Shown here piece after piece: positions 1-6,046 of a stretch of 6,046 bases of DNA. The position numbers and the translations under genes were made by a program. Location of the stretch: the NCBI GenBank assembly GCA_017999075.1, contig JAGOBX010000238.1, forward strand, positions 1 to 6,046. The letters are read 5' to 3'. How positions within the stretch are numbered: the stretch's first letter is position 1; every line of letters begins with the position of its first letter. This DNA is from Candidatus Babelota bacterium. Lineage in GTDB: Bacteria; JAGOBX01. The notes beneath the pieces are model-generated. The model saw nothing but the letters and a program-made list of their open reading frames with translations. It had not been told where the DNA came from and ran no database searches.

Positions 1-1
1 T

Positions 2-388
2 GAGAACGGCATAGGCGGGAATTATTTATTTGCAACTTCTCATTTATGGTGCAAAAAATCTCAAACTATTGATTTGATTGCAAAAGGATATACTGCCGCA
101 GAATTAGATTCTGTTCCTAAAATATATGTTGAATGCTGGGTTGGCCAGCGTATGCCGCAAGATATATTCAAATTTTATGTAAGTTTAAAAAATGGATCAT
201 TAACAGAAATCACAAGTTATAATACTGGAGAAATTGCTACGCCTGCCAATTGGACAAAATACAGTTATACGTTTACCGGATACGGGTCAGGGTTAAGATA
301 TATTCATTTTGAAAACTGGGGAGAAGATGGCAGTTTGGGTTGGGCAGGTTATTACGGAACATTTTTTGATAATGAACTTGTAATGCTT
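2..388 (+). other. FBA (F-box-associated) sugar-binding-like domain, N-terminal part cut off
   Basis: Read from memory of the family (Pfam FBA, PF04300), these 129 residues follow the domain almost motif by motif. There is a TSxxWCxKSQxIDLxAxGY block at residues 12-31, an LDS turn, a Trp where the family has its DW motif, WTKYSYTFTGYGSGLRYIHF in the middle, and GWAGYYG followed by an Asn near the end. In mouse Fbs1/FBXO2 a Tyr-Trp-Lys cluster in the 'YWKGWFG' loop contacts the chitobiose core of N-glycans. Here that loop reads G-W-A, so only the Trp (W114, bases 341-343) is kept. The Cys pair usual after the RxD motif is absent (PQDIF instead). No F-box is visible and none is expected in a bacterium. 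The fold call is strong; sugar binding is inference. Confidence 0.85.
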
Positions 389-3300
389 GATAATGCTTGG
401 AACGATGTTCCTTATATTATGCTTCAGGGAAAAATTTCATATACAGAACAGTCAGGTACTACTGCTGTATTTGCAAATGCAGTGGTCCGAGATATCGATT
501 CCACCAATTTTAATGGAGGCAGTTTAATAATCGGATTTGATTCTGGCACAGGGAATATTTACGATAGTTTCAGTATCAGACATCAAGGAACCGGAGCAGG
601 AGAGATAGGTGTTTCAGGAAATAATGTTTCTTATAACGGTGTCACTTTCGCTACTTTTTCAGGCGGCTCAACCGGAACCGATACTTTAATAGTTTATTTA
701 AATGCAAATTCAGGAGCGGATACAGTTGAAGCATTGTTGAAAAATATTTTATATCAAAACCGTTCTGACGCGCCTGATACTAAGTATTTGCGTGTTCAGC
801 TTAACGATGGTGGTGCTGAGACTGCTCAATACATTCAAACAATAAGTTTTATTCTGGTTAATGATTCTCCGGTTTTGACTTTATCTGATTCAATTTCGGT
901 AATAATGGGTTCGGAAACAACTATGTTGTTTAATGCTTCGCATATTTCAGATTCTGATGCGTCTGATTCGATCAGTAATATTTCGTTGATTATTTTTGAT
1001 ACGGACATAGTAAGAATTACTGTTGATACTGGAACCGGTATTGACACTTTTCATTTTAATGCGATCGGAACTGCGGCCGGAGCAGATACGGTTATTGTAA
1101 AAATAATTGATAGAACAGGCGCGTTTGATACAAAAACATTCGTGGTGAATGTTTTTGCAGCGCCATATACAGGAACAAAATGGTATGTAAGTAATGATAC
1201 AGGCAGTAATATTTTTAATAACGGTTCTGAAACATTTCCATTTAAGACAATTACAAAAGCGCTATCATCGGTAAACACTAATGATAGTGTTTTTGTTTTT
1301 GCTGGAACATATAACGAAACTGTAGTAATAACGCAAAACGGAATATCAATCATAGGCGCGGATTCGGGTTTGACAATCATTGATCCTATTGGCGATTCGA
1401 CAGTTACTACGCTTTATGGAATTTACGCAAACGGATTGAATAATTTGCGGATTGCAAATCTGAAAATTTTCGACTGTTACAGCGGAATTTATTTTGATAA
1501 TATTGACACTTCGGTTATTGAAAATATTTTTATTCAGAATTGCGGGAAGAACGGCGGTTCCGGAATCGGAGTTTATCTGACGAATGGAAGTTGTTCAAAT
1601 ACAATTTCAAATTGTTATGTATTTAAAAATTATTATGGTATTTGCGTGAATAATTCGGCATATAATTTATTGTATGGCAATTCAGTTATTTCTAATCAAT
1701 TCTATGGAATTTATGCATATAACGGAAGTTCTTTTAATTACTTTTCAAACAACCGTTCCGATTCTAACAACACTGGAATTTACACTTATCAGAATTCAGA
1801 TACAAATACATTTATATCAAATTTTGTGAATTATAATCAAGGCCACGGCATAAGGCTTGACAGTAATAACGGCTGCAATATTTTAACGAATAATGTATCA
1901 AATTATAATAATAATCACGGGATTTCTGTAAATGGCTTCAATAATATTATTCAGAATAATATTGCGAATTACAATACTTGGGCGGGTTTTAATTTCACAG
2001 CGTCTTCAAATAATCTTTTTGAAACTAATACCGCGAGCAATAATTTACAGAACGGCTTTCAATTTGCAAATGCTTCAAACAATATTTTTAAAAACAATGT
2101 TTCAAAATCGAATAATCAAAGCGGATTTGTTTTAGGCAGCAATTTTAATAATAATATTTTTATTGGAAATTCAAGTATTGCAAATAATGAAAGGGGTTTT
2201 TATCTTGATAATGTATCATCGAATTATTTTGCGCAAAACGATATAAAAAATAATACCGGTTATCAGATATATTTATTAAATTCTTCAACATCAGATACAT
2301 TTATAAAAAATAATATTCAGACATCAATGATAAATCCGAATTATGCGGTTTGTAATTCTGCGGCTTCAATTTTTGATATGAAATATAATTATTATAATAC
2401 TACTGATTCTTCTGTAATATCATCGAAGATTAACATTGCTGGCGGTTCAATTTTGTGGTTGCCTTTCAGGACATCGGAAATAGATACATTTTCAGGAGCA
2501 GATACAGTTGCGCCTGAAGCTCCGAGTTTTATTAGCTCTGATACTTCGGTTTTAAAGCAGGTAACTTTAAGGTGGACAAAGCCTGTTCTTGATGAAAACG
2601 GCGGAGCATTGACAGGATTGACAGGATATAGAATATATCGAGCTGGCGCTTCGCAATGCAGAGCAAACGGAGATACAGATAATTGGGAATTATTTTTTAT
2701 TTTTTCAACAGAAAATGTCAATGACACAGAATATACAGATACAGGATTTAATGCGACTGGAACTTATTACTATAGAATAGTCGCGTTTGATTCTCATTCA
2801 ACAAACGGACAATTGTTTTATAATAGAAGCTGGTATTCCGGCGGTATACAAGTATATGCCAGATACAATTCTGCGCCAGAAACGCCTGTATTATTAACTC
2901 CTGTAAATCTGCCTGTTCCTTATACTGAATATGCTACTTACGGCAGAACGCTTAATCAAAAACCGACATTGATCTGGCGCTGTCCGGCTGACGCAGACAG
3001 CAATGCGTTATATTTTTTAATTTATTTCGATAGCGGGTTTGGTTTAACATTGCTTGCTAATTCGGCAAATGACACGCGAGGCTTTTATTATTATAAATCC
3101 GGAAGTTATGATACATTCAGTTCCGGCGGAGCAGACTCAAGCGTTTATGGAAATACGGTATATTACAACCCGCAGATAAATTTAAGCGATTCGCTTTATA
3201 TGTGGACTGTAATAGCATATGACAGCGATTTATACAGCGATACAGCAAATTTGCGGCGATTCAAAATCGGAGGCAGAACTTGGACAGACGGAACAATAAC

Positions 3301-3595
3301 TGCAGGAACAACTTTAATCCGTAAGATTCATATTGACGAACTTCGCGAAGAAATAGATTTTGCGCGTAAATTACGGGGATTATCCGCATTTTCTTGGACT
3401 GATCCTGTTATTACTGCAGGTGAAACTTTAATCAGGAAAATACATCTTGATGAACTGCGGGCAGCATCCGAACAAACTGCTGCATCAGGTTTTTATTCAA
3501 TTCCTGTGTGGACAGAACCTGCTATAACATCAGGTCAAACTCTCATCAGAAAAATATTTTATGACGAATTGCGTCAGAAACTGACTGGATTTTAA
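2..3595 (+). CDS. Giant multidomain surface/secreted protein (FBA glycan-binding-like, cadherin-like, beta-helix, Fn3, C-terminal repeats), 5'-truncated
   Basis: The frame is open from the window edge to TAA at 3593-3595 (1197 residues), so the true start lies upstream. A TTG at 74 would cut through the first domain and is not the start. Residues 1-129 match the FBA domain of FBXO2/FBXO6/NCCRP1: ATSHLWCKKSQTIDLIAKGY, then an LDS turn, a W in the DW position, YTFTGYGSGLRYIHFE and GWAGYYG. About 40 N-terminal residues of that domain are missing upstream. Residues 136-286 resemble a cadherin-like domain of RTX-type adhesins, ending in the VNDSPVLT linker. Residues 287-388 look like a second such domain. 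Residues 393-826 form an Asn-rich right-handed beta-helix, opening with a DUF1565-like segment (W394 YVS, then PFKTITKAL). Residues 837-955 are Fn3-like (VTLRWTKP, then GYRIYR, then YYYRIVAFD). Residues 958-1090 are a second Fn3/Ig-like domain. Residues 1094-1197 carry three 38-residue repeats. All of these folds are extracellular types, so export is likely, although the signal peptide is out of view. The substrate and any enzymatic activity are unknown. The function inferred is glycan binding or adhesion, or polysaccharide processing by the helix. Confidence 0.93.
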   Translation, partial: ENGIGGNYLFATSHLWCKKSQTIDLIAKGYTAAELDSVPKIYVECWVGQRMPQDIFKFYVSLKNGSLTEITSYNTGEIATPANWTKYSYTFTGYGSGLRYIHFENWGEDGSLGWAGYYGTFFDNELVMLDNAWNDVPYIMLQGKISYTEQSGTTAVFANAVVRDIDSTNFNGGSLIIGFDSGTGNIYDSFSIRHQGTGAGEIGVSGNNVSYNGVTFATFSGGSTGTDTLIVYLNANSGADTVEALLKNILYQNRSDAPDTKYLRVQLNDGGAETAQYIQTISFILVNDSPVLTLSDSISVIMGSETTMLFNASHISDSDASDSISNISLIIFDTDIVRITVDTGTGIDTFHFNAIGTAAGADTVIVKIIDRTGAFDTKTFVVNVFAAPYTGTKWYVSNDTGSNIFNNGSETFPFKTITKALSSVNTNDSVFVFAGTYNETVVITQNGISIIGADSGLTIIDPIGDSTVTTLYGIYANGLNNLRIANLKIFDCYSGIYFDNIDTSVIENIFIQNCGKNGGSGIGVYLTNGSCSNTISNCYVFKNYYGICVNNSAYNLLYGNSVISNQFYGIYAYNGSSFNYFSNNRSDSNNTGIYTYQNSDTNTFISNFVNYNQGHGIRLDSNNGCNILTNNVSNYNNNHGISVNGFNNIIQNNIANYNTWAGFNFTASSNNLFETNTASNNLQNGFQFANASNNIFKNNVSKSNNQSGFVLGSNFNNNIFIGNSSIANNERGFYLDNVSSNYFAQNDIKNNTGYQIYLLNSSTSDTFIKNNIQTSMINPNYAVCNSAASIFDMKYNYYNTTDSSVISSKINIAGGSILWLPFRTSEIDTFSGADTVAPEAPSFISSDTSVLKQVTLRWTKPVLDENGGALTGLTGYRIYRAGASQCRANGDTDNWELFFIFSTENVNDTEYTDTGFNATGTYYYRIVAFDSHSTNGQLFYNRSWYSGGIQVYARYNSAPETPVLLTPVNLPVPYTEYATYGRTLNQKPTLIWRCPADADSNALYFLIYFDSGFGLTLLANSANDTRGFYYYKSGSYDTFSSGGADSSVYGNTVYYNPQINLSDSLYMWTVIAYDSDLYSDTANLRRFKIGGRTWTDGTITAGTTLIRKIHIDELREEIDFARKLRGLSAFSWTDPVITAGETLIRKIHLDELRAASEQTAASGFYSIPVWTEPAITSGQTLIRKIFYDELRQKLTGF
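1181..2480 (+). repeat. Asn-rich right-handed beta-helix repeats (PbH1/NosD type)
   Basis: Residues 394-826 of the large protein are built from degenerate units of roughly 20-25 residues with the pattern N-x-x-x-N-N-x-x-x-x-N-x-x-G-I/F-x-hydrophobic. Examples are NYYGICVNNS, NQFYGIYAYNGS, NNTGIYTYQNS, NNNHGISVNG and NQSGFVLGSN. Stacked Asn and a Gly-aromatic/aliphatic step in each coil are the signature of parallel beta-helix proteins such as NosD, pectate-lyase-like proteins and C5-epimerases. The opening segment (PFKTITKAL, then DSVFVFAGTY) matches the N-terminal cap seen in DUF1565 proteins. I see no clear catalytic cluster of Asp or Lys/Arg residues, so lyase or epimerase activity is not claimed. 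The repeat exists in the protein; at DNA level it appears only as AAT/AAC-rich sequence. Confidence 0.82.
3281..3592 (+). repeat. Three C-terminal tandem repeats, 114 bp / 38 residues each
   Basis: Trp codons at 3281, 3395 and 3509 start three units exactly 114 bases apart. Unit 1 and unit 2 are 38 residues; unit 3 stops after 28, at the protein's end. The shared core is W-T-(D/E)-x-x-I-T-(A/S)-G-x-T-L-I-R-K-I-(H/F)-x-D-E-L-R, followed by a variable helical tail. Conservation is much higher in protein than in DNA (for example ATCCGTAAG versus ATCAGGAAA for IRK), so these are old, selected repeats and not a recent duplication. From memory, similar 'IRxxHxxELR' repeats occur at the C-termini of large secreted proteins in several phyla. 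I know of no assigned function. A role in cell-surface attachment or oligomerisation is a guess from position. Confidence 0.9.
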
Positions 3596-3683
3596 AAAAA
3601 TATTATTAATGCAAAAATTTTAGCTTTTAAATAAAAAAATAGGTAATTTTTAAATAAAGTTATATCATCAGATTCGACCAATT

Positions 3684-3893
3684 CTATTTTATTTCATTGC
3701 TGATGGTTTTATTTGTTAAAAACTCTTTTAATGACTGCTTGCTTTTCTCTGTAGGCGAGCCGTCTTCTTTTAGTTCTACTTTTATCAACCATTTTATTCC
3801 GTTTTTTTCTATAGGATAGGCACTAATGTCGAAAATGTCGAATTTTTTTTGTCTTCCGATATATGCTTTTCTTCCTTCTGTGAATTTAAATTT
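3684..3893 (-). pseudogene. C-terminal remnant of an unidentified gene (69 codons, no start)
   Basis: Read on the minus strand, the frame runs from AAA at 3893 to TAG at 3684-3686. It gives 69 residues of ordinary soluble-protein composition, including the stretches FTEGRKAYIGRQKKFDIF, EKNGIKWLIKVELKEDGS and SLKEFLTNKTISNEIK. Two tandem TAA codons (3894-3899) sit immediately upstream, and there is no ATG or GTG in the frame. The only TTG (3786-3788) would leave about 34 residues. The upstream DNA in the other frames is low-complexity, so the 5' part appears to be lost or scrambled. It converges on the large plus-strand gene, with 88 bases between the two stop codons. I do not recognise the family. 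Alternatives are a tiny gene starting at a non-canonical codon or a chance frame. The mixed charged and hydrophobic pattern makes chance less likely, but the evidence is composition only. Confidence 0.42.
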
Positions 3894-4120
3894 TTATTAT
3901 ATTTCAAGAAAAAAACAAAAATTTTTTTATAGAGAATATTATATTGTTATAATGATATTTTTATATTTCTTTTGGAGGTTTATGGTATATCGGCATTTTT
4001 TTTATTATTTTTTTTTATATTTATTTTTTTCCTCGTTCGCGGTTTGTTCCTGATGAAGCGTTATTGGTTTTAAATTCGTTTTTATGTTTTCTTTTTCGCA
4101 ATAATCGTAATTATATTTTT

Positions 4121-4148
4121 TTGACTTTTTTGGATTTTAGTATATTAT
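4121..4148 (+). promoter_or_regulatory. Candidate sigma-70-type promoter for hsdM
   Basis: TTGACT at 4121-4126 matches the -35 consensus in five of six positions. It is followed after 16 bases by TATTAT at 4143-4148, a fair -10 box. Transcription would begin near 4155 and leave a leader of about 28 bases before the ATG at 4183. The T-rich DNA upstream would suit an easily bent or UP-like promoter region. In DNA this AT-rich, -10-like hexamers are common, so the -35 box and its position carry most of the weight. Confidence 0.5.
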
Positions 4149-4172
4149 ATTTACAGATATAAATTTGTAAAC

Positions 4173-4178
4173 AGGAAG
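4173..4178 (+). promoter_or_regulatory. Shine-Dalgarno site of hsdM
   Basis: AGGAAG lies just ahead of the ATG at 4183, with six bases between AGGA and the start codon. An in-frame TAA at 4168-4170 blocks any longer reading, so together these fix the start at 4183. Confidence 0.8.
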
Positions 4179-4182
4179 CAAT

Positions 4183-6046
4183 ATGAGTCAAGTAATAAAT
4201 AAAGATAGATTGAATAATTTAGCGAATGAAATATGGAAATCTGCGGAGCGTCTGCGCGGTAAATTTAAGGCATATGAATATCAAACTGTTATACTGCCTA
4301 TTATCGTTATCAGGCGCCTTGAATGCGTATTGATAAAATGGCGGGAAGAACAAACCGAAAAATTAATAAAATCACAAAAAAATATTACTGAAAAAGAATT
4401 GCAGAAATTATGTAAACAGCTTGAGTTGAATCCTCAGCGTTCGCCTTTTTCAAATAAAACTAATTGGACTTTACGCAAGATTTATGAGGAAGACCATACC
4501 TTGATGGAACAGAATTTCCGCGATTATATAAACGGATTTTCTGATAATGTTCAGGAAATAATCGAACATTTTAATTATCGCGCTGTTATCGGGCAAATGG
4601 TTAAAAATGCGCGGTTAGCTCCGATTCTTAATCAATATTCTAATTTGGATTTAGGCGCTGATTCTTTGTCTAATCTTGAAATGGGCTATATTTACGAAGA
4701 ATTATTGAGACGGTTCTCAGAACAGAGCGGCGAAGAGGCAGGAGAACATTTTACGCCTCGCGAGGTTATCAGGTTAATGGTTGAACTTATGGATATTCCA
4801 ATACCTGAAAAACATATTTCGATTTATGATCCGGCGTGCGGAACAGGCGGTATGCTGTCAGTAGCAAAAGAACATTTATTTGATAAAGCCAAAAGCGATA
4901 CTGAACGGAAAAATGTAGAAAATTATGTAACTGTTCACGGTCAGGAATTACAGCCTGCTAATTATGCAATTTGTAAAGCTGATATGCTGATTAAAAATGA
5001 TAAGAATGCAGAAATATACTGGGGCAATTCTTTAATACCGCATATTCAGCACAGTAAAGACCCGGGCGATCAGCTTGCAAGCGATAAACATAATTTTGAT
5101 TTTATGTTGAGTAATCCGCCTTTCGGCGTAACCTGGGGCGGTAAAGACGGATATGAAACCGAAGCGCGTAAATTGCAAGCAACGCGGTATAAAGCGGGTA
5201 TGCCGCGCACAAATGACGGAGCATTATTATTTTTACAGACAATGCTTGCTAAAATAAAACCGATTGAGAAAGGCGGCAGTAAAATAGCAATTATTTTCAA
5301 TGGTTCGCCGTTAAGTAATGGCGACTGCGGTTCGGGTGAAAGCGAAATCAGACGCTGGATTTTAGAAAATGACTGGCTTGACGCTATTGTGATGCTGCCT
5401 GACCAATTATTTTATAACACTGGAATTTTTACTTATATCTGGTTATTAACGAATAATAAACCTAAAACGCATAAAAATAAAGTATTGCTGATTGACGCAA
5501 GAAAACAATATGAAAAAGAGCCGAAAGCATTTGGCAATAAGCGTAACAGAATTATTGATGAACACAGGAAATGGATTAAAGAACAATATAAAAACGGCTG
5601 GAAAACCGATTATAAAAACGATTCTGTCAAATTATTTAACACGACCGATTTTGCATTTCATAAAGTCAGCGTGGTTTTCTGGCAGACTGATGAATACGAT
5701 AAACCCGCGTATATAACTGAAATATTCGATAAAAGTTTAACGCCTGCAAATATTAAATCAATCCAGCAATTTTACGACAGCGATATTGAATTTAAGATTA
5801 CAGGTAAATCTGAAAAATCAGTTCATAAAATTTCGTTTACTCTCAAACCAAAAGATACTTTTTCAAAATTATATGAGCGAGAAATAAAAAAAGTTTTTGA
5901 AGAAGAAATAAAGATTTTAGTGAAAAATATTAAGAATAATTCCTATAAAAATAAATTGATAAAAAAATTTATTAATTCATTGGAAATAACCGCTGAATAT
6001 ACGCACAGGCATTATGTTACGGATAATGAATATATAAAGTTTGGCG
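4183..6046 (+). CDS. hsdM: Type I restriction-modification system methyltransferase subunit HsdM, 3'-truncated by window edge
   Basis: HsdM transfers a methyl group from S-adenosylmethionine to adenine N6 within the asymmetric target chosen by HsdS. With HsdS it forms the modification enzyme, and with HsdR the restriction complex. Visible here: the HsdM N-terminal helical domain, beginning at about residue 8 (LANEIWKSAERLRGK, then ILPIIVIRRLECVL); GEHFTPREV at residues 187-195; SAM-binding motif I as DPACGTGG at 216-223; GQELQP at 253-258; and catalytic motif IV NPPF at 311-314. The segment THRHYVTDNEYIKFG at the window end matches the C-terminal region of long HsdM proteins. The frame has no stop in 621 residues, already longer than E. 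coli HsdM (529). This fits the longer subgroup whose N-terminus reads 'LRG...EY...ILPxxVLRRL'. All motifs needed for methylation are intact. hsdS and hsdR are not in view and probably lie downstream. The gene has its own likely promoter and no partner gene upstream, so it would be first in its operon. Confidence 0.96.
   Translation, partial: MSQVINKDRLNNLANEIWKSAERLRGKFKAYEYQTVILPIIVIRRLECVLIKWREEQTEKLIKSQKNITEKELQKLCKQLELNPQRSPFSNKTNWTLRKIYEEDHTLMEQNFRDYINGFSDNVQEIIEHFNYRAVIGQMVKNARLAPILNQYSNLDLGADSLSNLEMGYIYEELLRRFSEQSGEEAGEHFTPREVIRLMVELMDIPIPEKHISIYDPACGTGGMLSVAKEHLFDKAKSDTERKNVENYVTVHGQELQPANYAICKADMLIKNDKNAEIYWGNSLIPHIQHSKDPGDQLASDKHNFDFMLSNPPFGVTWGGKDGYETEARKLQATRYKAGMPRTNDGALLFLQTMLAKIKPIEKGGSKIAIIFNGSPLSNGDCGSGESEIRRWILENDWLDAIVMLPDQLFYNTGIFTYIWLLTNNKPKTHKNKVLLIDARKQYEKEPKAFGNKRNRIIDEHRKWIKEQYKNGWKTDYKNDSVKLFNTTDFAFHKVSVVFWQTDEYDKPAYITEIFDKSLTPANIKSIQQFYDSDIEFKITGKSEKSVHKISFTLKPKDTFSKLYEREIKKVFEEEIKILVKNIKNNSYKNKLIKKFINSLEITAEYTHRHYVTDNEYIKFG

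Larger units (their letters stand above)
3596..4182. other. Gene-poor AT-rich spacer between the surface-protein gene and hsdM
   Basis: This 587-base spacer has no intact gene. Directly after the large gene (3596-3680) there is only AT-rich sequence, and I find no GC-rich stem followed by a T-run, so no intrinsic terminator can be called. The minus strand at 3684-3893 holds a probable gene remnant. From 3901 to 4140, G+C is about 21% by hand count (51 of 240), with long T-runs on the plus strand, the densest near 3996-4031. The last 65 bases carry the promoter and ribosome-binding site of hsdM. Confidence 0.75.

Noticed and set aside
835-1380. Two minus-strand open frames (835-1047 and 1051-1380)
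   Set aside because: They lie wholly inside the cadherin-like and early beta-helix coding sequence of the large gene, and their translations resemble no protein I know. They are antisense shadows.
1932-2135. Plus-strand 67-codon frame inside the beta-helix region
   Set aside because: It is an alternative-frame reading of the AAT-rich repeat DNA, with Ile/Arg-rich translation and no ribosome-binding site that I can support.
2392-2727. Minus-strand 111-codon open frame
   Set aside because: It is antisense to the end of the beta-helix and the Fn3 domain, which are clearly coding on the plus strand.
3666-3705. Inverted repeat CATCAG / CTGATG (3666-3671 and 3700-3705) as a terminator
   Set aside because: The stem is only six pairs with a 28-base loop, no G+C-rich core and no clean T-run directly after it. 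It also overlaps the end of the minus-strand frame.
3826-4053. Plus-strand frame of 75 codons, very rich in Phe/Tyr, with an AGGATAGG sequence ahead of its ATG
   Set aside because: Its hydrophobic composition is what any T-rich DNA gives when translated. It shows no clean membrane-segment pattern, and it overlaps the better-looking minus-strand remnant. A small membrane peptide cannot be fully excluded, but nothing positive supports it.
5070-5716. Minus-strand frame 5070-5300 and plus-strand frame 5492-5716
   Set aside because: Both fall within hsdM, whose own frame carries intact, recognisable HsdM sequence across this stretch, including NPPF.
4376-5967. A7 runs in hsdM (4376-4382, 5887-5893, 5961-5967) as phase-variable tracts
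   Set aside because: Seven-base A-runs are expected in DNA this AT-rich, and the frame is intact through all of them. There is no long G, C or dinucleotide tract typical of phase variation.
1-6046. CRISPR arrays, tRNA/rRNA genes, insertion sequences or attachment sites
   Set aside because: I saw no regularly spaced direct repeats outside the coding repeats, no tRNA-like cloverleaf, no transposase or integrase sequence, and no paired terminal inverted repeats.

Overview
The window is AT-rich bacterial DNA. It holds the 3' part of one very large gene for a probable secreted or surface protein, a gene-poor and extremely AT-rich spacer, and the 5' part of a type I restriction-modification (R-M) methyltransferase gene. 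Nothing identifies the organism firmly. The multidomain surface protein suggests a free-living or host-associated Gram-negative bacterium, perhaps from a poorly sampled phylum, but this is inference.

Positions 2-3595 (+) are a single open frame of 1197 residues with no start codon in view. Its domains in order are: an FBA-type (F-box-associated) glycan-binding domain cut by the window edge; two cadherin/Ig-like beta-sandwich domains; a long Asn-rich right-handed beta-helix; a fibronectin type III domain; a second Fn3/Ig-like domain; and three C-terminal repeats with a strict 38-residue period built on a 'TLIRKIHxDELR' core. The FBA domain is the most striking element. It is best known from animal ubiquitin-ligase subunits (FBXO2/FBXO6 and NCCRP1) that bind N-glycans, yet here it sits in a bacterial protein.

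Positions 3596-4182 contain no intact gene. On the minus strand, 3684-3893 has a well-formed 69-codon frame with no usable start, read as the tail of a decayed gene. From 3901 to 4140 the DNA is about 21% G+C by hand count (51 of 240) and very T-rich on the plus strand. It ends in a good candidate promoter and Shine-Dalgarno (SD) sequence for the next gene.

Positions 4183-6046 (+) encode HsdM, the adenine-N6 methyltransferase subunit of a type I R-M system. Motif I (DPACGTGG) and motif IV (NPPF) are intact. The frame is still open after 621 residues, so the end of hsdM and any hsdS and hsdR lie outside the window. The two large genes are not obviously linked in function. A large glycan-binding-like surface protein, a gene remnant and an R-M locus side by side is typical of a variable accessory region.
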